Below the pieces are notes generated by a model. The model saw nothing but the letters and a program-made list of their open reading frames with translations, was not told the DNA's origin and did no database searches. DNA of 53,789 nt, taken from NCBI GenBank assembly GCA_014729775.1, contig WJJJ01000025.1:1-53789 (forward strand). Reading direction: 5' to 3'. The stretch is from Candidatus Omnitrophota bacterium (GTDB lineage: Bacteria; Omnitrophota; Gorgyraeia; Duberdicusellales; 4484-171). Within the stretch, counting starts at the first letter, position 1, and the number at the start of each line of letters is the position of its first letter. Both the position numbers and the translations under genes were made by a program. This document shows positions 26,430 through 35,954 of this stretch, piece by piece.

Positions 26430-26911
26430 AAGCTGTATGTCCGGGGACGTTTGATCCGATTACCTACGGTCATATCGATATCGCGCGGCGCGCGTCACAG
26501 CTCTTTGATGAGGTGATCATCGCGGTGGCGCAGGAACCGCTGAAAAACACCATGTTTTCTTTCCAGGAGCGGCTCGACCTGGTCACCCGGACGACCTCCC
26601 GTATCGAACGGGTTAAAACCGAGCCCTTGAATGAACTGATCGTGCAGTTTTGCCGGAAACGGGGAGTGCGGGTGATCGTCCGCGGGGTACGGATGATTTC
26701 CGATTTTGAATATGAGTTTCAGATGGCGTTGACCAACCGGAGTCTTGCTCCCGAAATCGAGACGGTTTTTTTAATGCCAAACCCTCAATTTTCTTTTATT
26801 TCCTCCCGTTTGATCCGCGAAGCTGCCGATTACGGAGGGGATTTGAGTCAGTTTCTTCCCGAAACGGTCATCAACGCACTACGGGACAAACGATATGAAA
26901 ATCGCGGTTGA
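26426..26911 (+). CDS. coaD: Phosphopantetheine adenylyltransferase
   Basis: Fourth step of CoA synthesis: phosphopantetheine plus ATP to dephospho-CoA. 161 residues. Nucleotidyltransferase motif PGTFDPITYGHIDIARRA and late ISSRLIREAADYGGDLSQFLP are diagnostic. It connects to panB/panD at the left end of the window. It overlaps the DUF177 gene by 17 bases. Confidence 0.97.
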   Translation: MKAVCPGTFDPITYGHIDIARRASQLFDEVIIAVAQEPLKNTMFSFQERLDLVTRTTSRIERVKTEPLNELIVQFCRKRGVRVIVRGVRMISDFEYEFQMALTNRSLAPEIETVFLMPNPQFSFISSRLIREAADYGGDLSQFLPETVINALRDKRYENRG

Positions 26912-27344
26912 GAAACTTCAGGAAAAGGAAATCGTGCTGCATGAATCGATTCCGGCGCGGAACTGGGATCTTGACAGCAACGATGTGAAATTCATAAAAG
27001 ATATTTCTCTTACCGGGAAATTCCGGAAACTGGGCAGTGAGGTGGTGGTCGACACGGAAACGGTGGTGCGCAGAAGAATCACCTGTTCCCGCTGTCTGGA
27101 AGAAGCGGTGCAGGAGGTGCCCTATACTTTTACTCTGAATTTTGCCCTCGGCGATATTCGAGAATTCCTGGAAATCGACGAAGCGGTCAGGGAAGAGATT
27201 CTGCTTCGTTTCCCTATGAAAGTGCTCTGCCGGCCGGATTGTAAAGGGATGTGCCCCGCCTGCGGAGTGAATCGCAACAACGAACCGTGCAGCTGCCAAA
27301 CGGGCGTATCTCACGCCGCCGCGCGGCACACGGATGATACATAA
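26895..27344 (+). CDS. DUF177 (YceD) protein
   Basis: 149 residues. Typical pair RRITCSRCLEEAVQEV and KVLCRPDCKGMCPACGVNRN, with Cys positions that could hold zinc. YceD is almost always found directly before rpmF, as here, and has been linked to 23S rRNA handling in some bacteria and plants. The C-terminal HAAARHTDDT tail is not conserved in the family as far as I know. Confidence 0.9.
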   Translation: MKIAVEKLQEKEIVLHESIPARNWDLDSNDVKFIKDISLTGKFRKLGSEVVVDTETVVRRRITCSRCLEEAVQEVPYTFTLNFALGDIREFLEIDEAVREEILLRFPMKVLCRPDCKGMCPACGVNRNNEPCSCQTGVSHAAARHTDDT

Positions 27345-27368
27345 CTGGAGACGGGAGAAGGAGGTTAT

Positions 27369-27569
27369 ATGGCTCACCCCAAACGGAAACAATCGCGTGC
27401 CAGATCCAGAAAAAGAAGAACTCACCAGACAGTCGCCCGGCCCCAGCTGGTTGAGTGTACCGAGTGCAAACGGTTAAAACCCGGGCATATGGTCTGTCCT
27501 TTCTGCGGATATTATTCCGGACGGGAAGTGATGAGTATAGTGGCCAAAGAGAAGAAAAAGACACGGTGA
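27369..27569 (+). CDS. rpmF: Ribosomal protein bL32
   Basis: 66 residues. MAHPKRKQSRARSRKRRTH start and the zinc-binding CTECKRLKPGHMVCPFCGYY (two CxxC pairs). ECTEC keeps the zinc-binding (C+) form. Good Shine-Dalgarno AAGGAGG. It follows DUF177 and precedes the fatty-acid genes, a widespread order. Confidence 0.97.
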   Translation: MAHPKRKQSRARSRKRRTHQTVARPQLVECTECKRLKPGHMVCPFCGYYSGREVMSIVAKEKKKTR

Positions 27570-27610
27570 ACGCTGCGCGCCGTCATGCACGATAATTATA
27601 CGTAAATTTA

Positions 27611-28645
27611 ATGAAGTACCGTATAGGCTTGGATATTTCCGGAGGCGACAACGCGCCCGTCGAAATTCTTCGGGGTGCGCATCTCGCCCAGAAAGAAACA
27701 GGACAACATATTGTCCTCATCGGCAGGGAGCCGGAAATCAAGCAGGAAGCGCAGCGGCTTCGGATACCTCTTGCCGGCGGATTCACCGTCATACACGCCC
27801 CCGAGAAAATCGAAATGGCCGAATCCCCTGCGGTATCGGTGCGCAGAAAAAAGAAATCCTCGATCGCGATCGGCGTCAAATTACTCAAAGAACGGAAAAT
27901 CGACGCGTTCGTTTCCTGCGGGAATACCGGCGCGGTCGTGTGCGCGTCCACATTGTATTTGGGAATGATCAAAGGAGTGGAACGCCCCGGAATCGCCTTA
28001 ATGGTACCTACGGAGCGGGGCGTTTCATTAGTGATCGACGTCGGCGCAAATATCGGGCCCAAGCCGATGCATCTTTTCCAATACGGGATTATGGGGGGGG
28101 TGTACTATCAACTGGTGTTCGATACGCCCGATCCGTCAGTCGGGCTGCTGAACATCGGTGAAGAAGAAACAAAGGGGTCTGAATTCGTCAAGTACGTGCA
28201 TAAATTATTCTCGTCTTCTCCGCTGAACTTTATAGGAAATCTGGAAGCGAAACAATTATTCTCAGGTAATTGCGAGTGTATTGTCGCCGACGGATATATC
28301 GGTAACATCGCGCTGAAAGTAGCCGAGAGCTGTGCGGAAGTGTTCGGCCATTTTCTGAAGGATTCCATTCGCCGTGATCCGTTCGCACAGATCGGAATGC
28401 TCCTGGCCCGGCACAGTCTGAAACGATTTAAGCGCATGATCGATTATGCCGAATACGGGGGCGCGCCCCTGCTTGGCGTTGACGGAGTGGTGATCATAGG
28501 GCACGGCCGGTCCTCGGCAAGGGCGGTGAAGAATGCGGTGCAGGCCGCCTCGCGGGAATTAAATCGGGGAATCAACAGCGAGATCAAGAGGAGAGTCAAT
28601 GAAATTTGCCAAAATTGTCGGGCTGGGGAAACATCTTCCTCCTAA
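27611..28645 (+). CDS. plsX: Phosphate acyltransferase
   Basis: Makes acyl phosphate from acyl-ACP for phospholipid synthesis. 344 residues. Starts MKYRIGLDISGGDNAPVEIL; the family block GLDxxGGDxAP is intact. Also ESPAVSVRRKKKSSIAIG, SCGNTGAVVCAS, GANIGPKPMHL and GAPLLGVDGVVIIGHGRSSARAVKNAV. It overlaps fabH by 47 bases. Confidence 0.96.
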   Translation: MKYRIGLDISGGDNAPVEILRGAHLAQKETGQHIVLIGREPEIKQEAQRLRIPLAGGFTVIHAPEKIEMAESPAVSVRRKKKSSIAIGVKLLKERKIDAFVSCGNTGAVVCASTLYLGMIKGVERPGIALMVPTERGVSLVIDVGANIGPKPMHLFQYGIMGGVYYQLVFDTPDPSVGLLNIGEEETKGSEFVKYVHKLFSSSPLNFIGNLEAKQLFSGNCECIVADGYIGNIALKVAESCAEVFGHFLKDSIRRDPFAQIGMLLARHSLKRFKRMIDYAEYGGAPLLGVDGVVIIGHGRSSARAVKNAVQAASRELNRGINSEIKRRVNEICQNCRAGETSSS

Positions 28646-29582
28646 AAAGCTCACGAACAGCGATTTGGAACAGATGGTCGATACTTCCGACGAATGGATC
28701 TTCACCCGTACCGGGATCAAAGAACGCAGGATTGCCGAAAAGGGCGTGAGTGCTTCCCGCCTGGCCGAGGAAGCGGCGCGTATCGCCCTGAAACGGGCAG
28801 GGCTCAAGGCCGGTCAGATCGACGTGATCATTTTCGCGACAATTACTCCCGACAGTCAGTTTCCCTCCAGCGCCTGTTATCTTCAGGATGCCCTGAAAGC
28901 CCGCCGCGCGGCTGCGTTCGATATTTCCGCCGCGTGCGCCGGATTCGTGTACGGGATCACGACCGCATGGCAGTTCATCGCGGGAGGACTTTATAAAAAC
29001 GCGCTGGTGGTGGGCAGTGAAGTATTGTCGACCATCACCGACTGGGATGACCGGTCTACCTGTGTCCTTTTCGGTGACGGGGCCGGAGCGGCCGTCCTTA
29101 CCGAAAGCAGCAGTGCGGGAGTGCTTGGTTCCTATTTGGGGGCCGACGGGCACGAAGCCGATCTTCTCAAACTTCCGGCCGGCGGTTCGCGGATTCCCGC
29201 CAGCCATGAATCTCTGGAACAGAAACTGCATACGATACAGATGAAAGGCAACGAACTGTTCCGGTTCGCGGTCAGAGTCATGGTCGATGCCGCGCATCAG
29301 GCCATGGGGCAGGCAGGAATACAATCCGGTGATATCGCGCTCCTGGTTCCCCACCAGGCCAATACCCGAATCATTGACGCGGTATCAAAGAGACTGCAGT
29401 TGCCGCGGGAGAAAGTATACGTCAATATTGATAAGTACGGGAATATGTCTTCTGCTTCCAGCGCGGTGGCGTTGTGCGAGGCCTGGGAAGAGGAGAGGAT
29501 CGGAAAGGACGACATTGTGGTGCTGGACGCGTTCGGCGGAGGTCTCGTGTGGGGCAGTACCGTGATCCGCTGGACCGAATGA
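28599..29582 (+). CDS. fabH: Beta-ketoacyl-ACP synthase III
   Basis: Condenses acetyl-CoA with malonyl-ACP to start fatty-acid synthesis. 327 residues. Catalytic triad visible: Cys113 in SAACAGFVYG, His in VPHQANTRI, Asn in NIDKYGNMSSASSAV. DEWIFTRTGIKERRI is the usual N-terminal block. The start follows AAGAGGAGAG within the plsX end. Confidence 0.97.
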   Translation: MKFAKIVGLGKHLPPKKLTNSDLEQMVDTSDEWIFTRTGIKERRIAEKGVSASRLAEEAARIALKRAGLKAGQIDVIIFATITPDSQFPSSACYLQDALKARRAAAFDISAACAGFVYGITTAWQFIAGGLYKNALVVGSEVLSTITDWDDRSTCVLFGDGAGAAVLTESSSAGVLGSYLGADGHEADLLKLPAGGSRIPASHESLEQKLHTIQMKGNELFRFAVRVMVDAAHQAMGQAGIQSGDIALLVPHQANTRIIDAVSKRLQLPREKVYVNIDKYGNMSSASSAVALCEAWEEERIGKDDIVVLDAFGGGLVWGSTVIRWTE

Positions 29583-29607
29583 CGCCGCGAAAGGGAAAGG
29601 GAATTTC

Positions 29608-30513
29608 ATGAACGCAGTACTATTTCCCGGACAGGGTGCCCAGTATCCCGGCATGGGAAAGAGTTTTTACGAGCAGTGTGAGAAGAGCCGGCGCGTGTTC
29701 GGCGAAATAGACTCCATTCTGGGATTTGCGCTGACCACCTCCTGTTTTGAGGGAAGCGCTGATGAGCTCAAGAATACCGCGCTCCAGCAGTTGGCGATTG
29801 TGAGCGCGAGCATCGCCGCATACGAAGCCTGGCGGACGGAGTGTTCGATTGACGTCGGCATGGCCGCCGGGTTAAGTCTGGGGGAGTACACGGGGGTGTA
29901 CGCCGCCGGGGTATTGGAACTTGCCGACGTGATCCGACTGGTCCGGGAACGCGGTGATGCCATGCAGGAAGCCGCGGAAAAAAATCCGGCAGTGATGTAC
30001 GCGGTGATGGGAATCGAACCTTCGAGAATAGAAGAACTGGCGGGTGAGGATAGATTTTATCCCGCCAATTATAATTCTCCGCAGCAGACAGTGGTGAGTC
30101 TGGCCCGCGCCCAGCGGGATCCGGTACGCGCACTGCTGGAGAAAGAGGGAGCGCGCGTGGTGGAACTCCCGGTACGCGGCGGATTCCATTCTCCGCTGAT
30201 GAAACCGGCGCAACTGCGGTTAGAAAAAATGATCTCGTCACTTTCGTTTCGCGACGCCCGGTTTCCTCTGGTGAGCAACGTGAGCGCCAAGCCCCATACC
30301 CGGGCGGAGGAAATACGGGAAAACCTCATCTCCCAGCTGGTTTCACCGGTACGCTGGCGGCAAAGTATCGAATGCATGCATCGAGAGGGTGCAGATGCGT
30401 TTTATGAAGTGGGACCTTCAAAAATTCTCAGGGGCCTGATGCGGAAAATTATTCCCGGAGTTCAGGTGAGAAATATAGAAAACGCAGCGGATCTTCCGCA
30501 CAAGGCCGCGTAA
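29608..30513 (+). CDS. fabD: Malonyl-CoA:ACP transacylase
   Basis: Loads malonyl groups onto ACP. 301 residues. FPGQGAQYPGMGK start; nucleophile Ser90 in GLSLGEYTG, where the common GHSLGE has Leu in place of His; catalytic His in RGGFHSPLM. NYNSPQQTVVS and YEVGPSKILRGLMRKI are also as expected. Confidence 0.96.
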   Translation: MNAVLFPGQGAQYPGMGKSFYEQCEKSRRVFGEIDSILGFALTTSCFEGSADELKNTALQQLAIVSASIAAYEAWRTECSIDVGMAAGLSLGEYTGVYAAGVLELADVIRLVRERGDAMQEAAEKNPAVMYAVMGIEPSRIEELAGEDRFYPANYNSPQQTVVSLARAQRDPVRALLEKEGARVVELPVRGGFHSPLMKPAQLRLEKMISSLSFRDARFPLVSNVSAKPHTRAEEIRENLISQLVSPVRWRQSIECMHREGADAFYEVGPSKILRGLMRKIIPGVQVRNIENAADLPHKAA

Positions 30514-30531
30514 AAAAATAAAGGAGGAAGA

Positions 30532-31269
30532 ATGCGGTTCGAAGATAAATCGGTGATAGTAACCGGAGGCGCGCAAGGGATCGGCCGGGAGATTACGCGC
30601 TGTTTCGCAGCCGAAGGTGCCTCGGTGGCGATCTTCGACGTGAACGAAGATCAAATCCGCAATACCGTGGAAGAGCTGAGCAAGGAGGGCCGGCGGGTCT
30701 CCGGGGAAAAGGTAGACGTGACCAACGGCGCCGCAGTGGAAAAAAAGGTCAACAAAATTATTGACAACTATAAGAGAGTTGATATATTAGTTAACAATGC
30801 GGGGATCACTCGTGATAATCTCTTTGCACGGCTCTCTGAACAAGACTGGGATTCGGTGATTCGGGTAAACCTGAAAGGAGCGTTTGTCTGTACTAAAGCG
30901 GTCATCCGGCCGATGATGAAACAGCGGGCCGGGAAGGTGATCAATATTTCCTCGGTGATCGGAATCATGGGAAATCCCGGCCAGGCGAATTACGCAGCGT
31001 CCAAGGCCGGCCTGATCGGCATGACCAAGTCGCTCGCAAAAGAGCTGGGTTCGAGAAATATTACGGTGAATGCGGTCGCTCCGGGGTATATCCGGACTGC
31101 CATGACCGACGGACTCAATGAAAAGGTCAAAACGGAAATGTTACAGCGAATACCGCTTACCCGTTTCGGTACTTCCACGGATGTAGCCAAATGCGTACAG
31201 TTTCTTGCTTCTCCAGATGCTGATTACATAACAGGACAGGTAGTGGTTGTTGATGGTGGCCTAATGTAG
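30532..31269 (+). CDS. fabG: 3-oxoacyl-ACP reductase
   Basis: NADPH-dependent reduction of 3-oxoacyl-ACP. 245 residues, short-chain dehydrogenase. Cofactor loop [26 protein letters not shown], catalytic Ser in NISSVIG and Tyr-Lys in [14 protein letters not shown]. The gene is visibly more A/T-rich in wobble positions in places, and a promoter-like sequence lies inside it at 30761-30788. Confidence 0.97.
   Translation: MRFEDKSVIVTGGAQGIGREITRCFAAEGASVAIFDVNEDQIRNTVEELSKEGRRVSGEKVDVTNGAAVEKKVNKIIDNYKRVDILVNNAGITRDNLFARLSEQDWDSVIRVNLKGAFVCTKAVIRPMMKQRAGKVINISSVIGIMGNPGQANYAASKAGLIGMTKSLAKELGSRNITVNAVAPGYIRTAMTDGLNEKVKTEMLQRIPLTRFGTSTDVAKCVQFLASPDADYITGQVVVVDGGLM
30761..30788 (+). promoter_or_regulatory. 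Internal promoter candidate for acpP-fabF inside fabG
   Basis: TTGACA (30761-30766, 6/6), 16 bases, TATATT (30783-30788, 5/6), about 500 bases ahead of acpP. The local codons ATA TTA are unusual for this G/C-rich gene set, which may reflect selection for the promoter. In E. coli acpP also has a promoter inside fabG. Confidence 0.5.
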
Positions 31270-31294
31270 CGCCCCGCACAGGAAGGAGGTTGGA

Positions 31295-31540
31295 ATGAGC
31301 GTAGAAGAAAAGGTAAAAGATATAATTGCCGAGCAACTAGGGGTAAAAAAAGAAGAAATCAAGCCGGAAAGTTCGTTCATTGATGATTTAGGTGCTGACT
31401 CTCTGGACACGGTAGAAGTGGTGATGGCTTTGGAAGAGGAGTTCGGTATAGAGATTCCCGATGAGGATGCGGAAAAGATCACCACGGTAGGCGAGGCAAC
31501 TAAATATATCGACGAAAAGATCAAATCCAAAGAGAGCTAA
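31295..31540 (+). CDS. acpP: Acyl carrier protein
   Basis: Carries acyl intermediates on a phosphopantetheine arm attached at Ser36 in [31 protein letters not shown]. 81 residues, acidic. Strong Shine-Dalgarno GGAAGGAGG. The likely ACP for both fatty-acid synthesis here and the acyl-ACP reductase at 51796-53373. Confidence 0.98.
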   Translation: MSVEEKVKDIIAEQLGVKKEEIKPESSFIDDLGADSLDTVEVVMALEEEFGIEIPDEDAEKITTVGEATKYIDEKIKSKES

Positions 31541-31554
31541 CCGCATCATTATTA

Positions 31555-32790
31555 ATGAGACGCGTTGTAGTAACAGGCTGCGGGATTGTTTCGCCAGTCG
31601 GAATAGGAAAAAAGACGTTTTGGGAGTCTCTGCGTCAGGGAAAGAGCGGCATCAGTCAAATCACGCAGTTTGACGCTTCCGCGTTTGATTCTCAAATCGC
31701 CGGCGAGGCGGCCGATTTTGTCCCTCCCTCATTCCTTCCGCCGAAAGATCTGAGGAGAACCCCACGGTTTGTGCAGTTCGCGCTCCAGGCCGCGGTAGAA
31801 GCGTTCGAGGAGAGCGGAATCGATATCAACAAAACCGATCCTTATCGGATCGGCACGATCGTCGGTTCGGGGGTAGGCAGTTTACAAACCGTAGAGCGGG
31901 AAGTTGCCGCCTATCTCAACCGCGGTCCTAGGAAAATCTCTCCTTTTTTAATTCCGATGATGATCACCAACGAAGCCGCCGGCAACGTGGCGATTCGTCT
32001 CGGACTGAAAGGGGTGAATGTGTGTACTGTGACCGCCTGCGCCTCAGGCGCGCACGCCGTGGGAACTGCCTATCGCGCGGTTCAGTCCGGCGAAGCCGAT
32101 GCGGTAGTCACCGGCGGGACGGAGTCTTCGCTGACTCCTTTGGGCGTCGGAGGTTTCTGCGCGTTAAAGGCGCTTTCTACCCGCAATGACGCACCGACAC
32201 GTGCCAGTCGTCCGTTTGACCGGGATCGTGACGGTTTTGTCATGGCTGAGGGAGCGGGGATGCTGGTGCTGGAAGAACTCGAACACGCCCGCCGCAGGGG
32301 AGCGGAGATCTTCTGCGAGCTGAGCGGATACGGCGCGACCTGCGACGCCTATCACATCACCGCTCCTTCCCCGGAAGGTGAACCTGCCGCGAAAGCGATG
32401 CAGCTCGCCCTGCAAGAAGCGAAAATGGACCGAGGGGCACGGGTGTATTTGAACACACACGGGACAAGCACTCAACTGAATGACCGTATGGAAACCAAAG
32501 CGATTAAACGGGTATTCGGACCGAAGGCGGAACGGGTGTGTATCAGTTCCACCAAATCGATGACGGGGCACACGCTCGGAGCCGCCGGAGCGATCGAGTT
32601 TATTGTGTGTTGTTTCGCCCTGCGGCACAATCTCATTCCTCCAACCATCAATTATGAGAATCCCGACCCCGAATGCGATCTTGATTATACGCCCAACCAT
32701 GCCCGGGAATCAAAGCTTGATTGCGCGATGTCGAATTCTCTGGGATTCGGGGGACACAACGCTTCACTCCTCGCGACCCGGTACCGGTAA
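31555..32790 (+). CDS. fabF: Beta-ketoacyl-ACP synthase II
   Basis: Elongating condensing enzyme. 411 residues. Cys162 in VTACASGAHAVGTAYRAV, His in NTHGTSTQLND and His in KSMTGHTLGAAGA form the C-H-H active site. VVTGCGIVSPVG start. Last gene of the fab cluster; leuC follows after 20 bases. Confidence 0.97.
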   Translation: MRRVVVTGCGIVSPVGIGKKTFWESLRQGKSGISQITQFDASAFDSQIAGEAADFVPPSFLPPKDLRRTPRFVQFALQAAVEAFEESGIDINKTDPYRIGTIVGSGVGSLQTVEREVAAYLNRGPRKISPFLIPMMITNEAAGNVAIRLGLKGVNVCTVTACASGAHAVGTAYRAVQSGEADAVVTGGTESSLTPLGVGGFCALKALSTRNDAPTRASRPFDRDRDGFVMAEGAGMLVLEELEHARRRGAEIFCELSGYGATCDAYHITAPSPEGEPAAKAMQLALQEAKMDRGARVYLNTHGTSTQLNDRMETKAIKRVFGPKAERVCISSTKSMTGHTLGAAGAIEFIVCCFALRHNLIPPTINYENPDPECDLDYTPNHARESKLDCAMSNSLGFGGHNASLLATRYR

Positions 32791-32810
32791 TTTTTTCAAC
32801 GGATAATATC

Positions 32811-34085
32811 ATGGGATACACGATAATTGAAAAAATCCTGCGGGAACATTCGGCATCCAAAGAGCTGGGTGATTTCATTTACGTCTCGGTCGATTTCTGT
32901 TTCGGGAATGACATCACTGCGCCGCTTGCGGTCAAGGGGTTTTTGGACGCGGGGTTCGACGCAGTGGCGGATCCACGCAAGATCGGTTTTATCTGTGATC
33001 ATTTCGTGCCGGCCCGGGATGCGAAAGCAGCCAATAACGTAATGATGCTCAAAGCGTTTGCGGAGCGTTTTCATCTTCCTCATTTTTACGATATCCATCA
33101 GTGCGGGATTGAGCACGTGTTTCTGGTGGAACGGGGATTGGTTCAGCCGGGGAAATTGGTGATCGGTGCCGATTCCCACACCTGCACCTACGGAGGGATC
33201 GGCGCGGCGTCATTCGGGGTAGGCTCGACGGATTTGCTGGCGGCGATGAAAGAGGGAAAGTGCTGGCTGAAAGCGCCGCAGACGATAAAATTCGTGTATA
33301 AGGGAACACCCGGTGAATGGATTGGAGGCAAGGATTTGATCCTGCATACGATCGGGAAGATCGGCGTGGACGGAGCGTTGTATAAAGTAATGGAGTTCAC
33401 CGGTCCGGTGATCTCCCGTTTGGGAGTTGAAGACCGGCTCACCATGTGTAACATGGCGATCGAAGCCGGGGGCAAGACCGGGGTGGTTCCGCCGGATGAA
33501 AGGACGTTCGCCTATTTGAGGCGTATCCAGGGCGAACGCTTTCAGTACACCCCGGAAATGGCCGATCTGAAAAGCGACGACGACGCGCGTTACGCAGATG
33601 TGCAGGAAATTGACGTCAGCGGAATGCCGCCGCAGGTCGCCTGTCCCCATCTGCCCAGCAACGTGCGGCCGGTTGACGCCCTGGATTCGGTGCGGGTTGA
33701 TCAGGTGGTGATCGGGTCCTGTACGAACGGGCGAATTTCCGATTTGCGGATCGCGGCATCCGTTCTGCAGGGAAGGAAGATTAAACCGGAAGTGAGGGTG
33801 GTGATTCTTCCGGGTAGTCATTCGGTGTACGCCCAGGCGGAACGGGAAGGACTGCTGAAAAGTTTCGTCGATGCCGGATGTATCGTGAGCCCTCCTACCT
33901 GCGGCTCCTGCCTGGGAGGGCATGCCGGTATTCTTGATAAGGGAGAGGTCGCGCTTGCTACCACCAACCGGAATTTTATCGGCCGGATGGGTGATCCGGA
34001 AAGTTTCGTATATCTATCCGGTCCGGCGGTGGCTGCGGCTTCGGCTTTGACCGGAAAGATTACCCATCCCGAAAGGATCATGTGA
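32811..34085 (+). CDS. leuC: 3-isopropylmalate dehydratase, large subunit
   Basis: Aconitase-family 4Fe-4S enzyme isomerising isopropylmalate in leucine synthesis. 424 residues, the shorter archaeal/thermophile-type LeuC. GADSHTCTYGGIGAASFGVGSTD, IGSCTNGRISDLRIAA and PPTCGSCLGGHAGIL supply the cluster cysteines. The start is the ATG of MGYTIIEKIL; a longer in-frame extension lies in fabF. No clear Shine-Dalgarno. A homoaconitase is the other option in this family, but leuD and leuB follow. Confidence 0.93.
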   Translation: MGYTIIEKILREHSASKELGDFIYVSVDFCFGNDITAPLAVKGFLDAGFDAVADPRKIGFICDHFVPARDAKAANNVMMLKAFAERFHLPHFYDIHQCGIEHVFLVERGLVQPGKLVIGADSHTCTYGGIGAASFGVGSTDLLAAMKEGKCWLKAPQTIKFVYKGTPGEWIGGKDLILHTIGKIGVDGALYKVMEFTGPVISRLGVEDRLTMCNMAIEAGGKTGVVPPDERTFAYLRRIQGERFQYTPEMADLKSDDDARYADVQEIDVSGMPPQVACPHLPSNVRPVDALDSVRVDQVVIGSCTNGRISDLRIAASVLQGRKIKPEVRVVILPGSHSVYAQAEREGLLKSFVDAGCIVSPPTCGSCLGGHAGILDKGEVALATTNRNFIGRMGDPESFVYLSGPAVAAASALTGKITHPERIM

Positions 34086-34582
34086 TGAAAATCGAAGGAC
34101 GAGCACATATATTCGGCGAGAACGTGAACACCGATGATATTATTGCGGCTAAATATCTTGATTCCCAGGACGAAAAATTTCTGGGGTCGAAGTGCATGGA
34201 AAACATCGATTCCGAGTTTCCCCGGCGGGTCGATCCCGGAGATATTCTGGTGGCGGGCAGGAATTTCGGGTGCGGCTCCAGCAGGGAGCACGCGCCGATC
34301 AGCATAAAGGGATGCGGAATTGCACTGGTGATCGCGGAAAGTTTCGCGCGGATCTTCTACCGCAACGCGATCAATATCGGACTGCCGATTCTGGAGATCT
34401 CCGATACCGGAAAAATACACAGCGGCGACCGGTTATCGGTCGATCTCAATACGGGGATCATCGTGAACCAGGACCGGGGAACCGAATACCGTACACAGAA
34501 GTTCCCGCGATTTCTGCAGGAGATCATCGCGCAGGGAGGCTTGGTGCCGTGGGTTTCGGCCCGAAAGAAAGGAGACGAATGA
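34085..34582 (+). CDS. leuD: 3-isopropylmalate dehydratase, small subunit
   Basis: Partner of LeuC. 165 residues. AHIFGENVNTDDIIAAKYL at the N terminus and GRNFGCGSSREHAPISIKGCGI are the standard blocks; the YLRT-type substrate loop region here reads AKYLDSQDEKF, as in the short archaeal-type subunit. ATG overlaps the leuC stop (TGATG); a GTG three bases earlier is also possible. Confidence 0.95.
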   Translation: MKIEGRAHIFGENVNTDDIIAAKYLDSQDEKFLGSKCMENIDSEFPRRVDPGDILVAGRNFGCGSSREHAPISIKGCGIALVIAESFARIFYRNAINIGLPILEISDTGKIHSGDRLSVDLNTGIIVNQDRGTEYRTQKFPRFLQEIIAQGGLVPWVSARKKGDE

Positions 34583-34845
34583 TGAAAGCGCCAAAAAAGA
34601 AGGTAAGGGTGCGCATTGTGTGTACGGATCAGTCGGGAATCGAGGGTTACGTGCATGTCGATGAAGGTCTGCGGCTGATGGATTTTCTCAATCTCAGCAA
34701 CCGAAAATTTATGGTGATTACCGATGCCCAGGCCCAGAATCTGGGAAACGTGAAATCGTTTCGACTGGCAAGTGAATTAACCAAGACGCACCAGGCGCTG
34801 GCTCTGAATAAAAGCGCGATAAAGTGGATTGCGGAAATAAAGTAA
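34579..34845 (+). CDS. Small conserved protein in the leucine operon
   Basis: 88 residues. A basic start (MMKAPKKKVRVRIVC) is followed by SGIEGYVHVDEGLRLMDFLNLSNRKFMVITDAQAQNLG, a pattern I recall as a small DUF family (DUF6812-like; name not certain). Likely a small beta-rich protein. Two tandem ATGs; GGAG lies about five bases before. It overlaps leuD and precedes leuB by about 30 bases, so it is in the operon, but no leucine-specific role is known to me. Confidence 0.75.
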   Translation: MMKAPKKKVRVRIVCTDQSGIEGYVHVDEGLRLMDFLNLSNRKFMVITDAQAQNLGNVKSFRLASELTKTHQALALNKSAIKWIAEIK

Positions 34846-34876
34846 GAACAAAAGATGTGCCGTTCAAGGAGGAATG

Positions 34877-35938
34877 ATGTCTGAAAAAAAATATACTCTC
34901 GCGGTGGTGCCCGGAGACGGAACCGGTCCCGATGTCGTCCGGGAGGGGCTGAAAGTACTTGAGGCCGCCGCGCGAAAGTTCTCTTTCCGGTACGAAACCG
35001 TCGATTACGATATAGGCGGCGAGCGCTATCTGCGCACCGGAGAGGTGCTGCCCGATTCCGTCGTGCAGGAACTGCGGAGCGTGGACGCGATATATCTGGG
35101 TGCGATCGGCGATCCCAGAGTGAAGCCGGGCATCCTGGAGAAAGGGATACTGCTGCGGCTGCGGTTTGAACTCGATCAGTATATCAATCTTCGTCCGGTC
35201 GTGCTTTATGACGCGCGATTTTGTCCGCTGAAGGAAAAGACCGAAAAGGACATTGATTTCGTGGTGGTGCGGGAAAATACCGAAGGATTATACTGCGGGG
35301 CCGGCGGGTTCCTGCGAAAAGATACCGCGGAAGAGGTAGCGATTCAGGAGAGTATCAATTCGGCGCACGGCGTTGAACGCTGTATCCGCTATGCGTTCGA
35401 GTACGCCCGTAAACGGAACAAACAGAAGCAGGTTACCCTGTGCGGAAAGACCAATGTGCTTACTTTCGCCTTCGATCTCTGGGAACGGACGCTTCACCGG
35501 GTTGCGCCGGAATACGGCGACGTGAAGACCGATTACGCCCACGTGGACGCGACCTGTATGTGGATGGTGAAAAACCCCGAGTGGTTCGACGTGATCGTGA
35601 CCGACAATATGTTCGGGGATATTATTACCGATCTGGGAGCGATGGTGCAGGGCGGTATGGGGATTGCCGCGGGGGGGAACGTGAATCCTTCCGGCGTGTC
35701 CATGTTCGAACCTATCGGCGGCAGCGCTCCCAAGTATACCGGGAAGAACGTGATCAATCCCCTGGCCGCCGTGTCGGCGCTGGGCATGCTCCTGGAGGAA
35801 ATCGGCGAACCCGCGGCCGCCACGGCAGTGGAGCAGGCCGTGCGCAAAGTGATCCGGGAAAAACTAGAAAGTCTGTCCGCCGGGCGGATGGGATATTCTA
35901 CCACCGAGGTCGGGGATTTAGTAGTCAAATATCTGTGA
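34877..35938 (+). CDS. leuB: 3-isopropylmalate dehydrogenase
   Basis: NAD-dependent oxidative decarboxylation of isopropylmalate. 353 residues from the second of two tandem ATGs, which has the better distance from AAGGAGG (34866-34872). The sequence [35 protein letters not shown] and [12 protein letters not shown] is of the actinobacterial LeuB kind; [25 protein letters not shown] and [15 protein letters not shown] complete the active site. Isocitrate or tartrate dehydrogenases are relatives, but operon context favours LeuB. Confidence 0.92.
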   Translation: MSEKKYTLAVVPGDGTGPDVVREGLKVLEAAARKFSFRYETVDYDIGGERYLRTGEVLPDSVVQELRSVDAIYLGAIGDPRVKPGILEKGILLRLRFELDQYINLRPVVLYDARFCPLKEKTEKDIDFVVVRENTEGLYCGAGGFLRKDTAEEVAIQESINSAHGVERCIRYAFEYARKRNKQKQVTLCGKTNVLTFAFDLWERTLHRVAPEYGDVKTDYAHVDATCMWMVKNPEWFDVIVTDNMFGDIITDLGAMVQGGMGIAAGGNVNPSGVSMFEPIGGSAPKYTGKNVINPLAAVSALGMLLEEIGEPAAATAVEQAVRKVIREKLESLSAGRMGYSTTEVGDLVVKYL

Positions 35939-35954
35939 ACGGGGGAGAGAAGGA

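Noticed and set aside
28596-29354. 252-residue open frame on the minus strand
   Set aside because: Antisense to fabH, which has its full catalytic triad.
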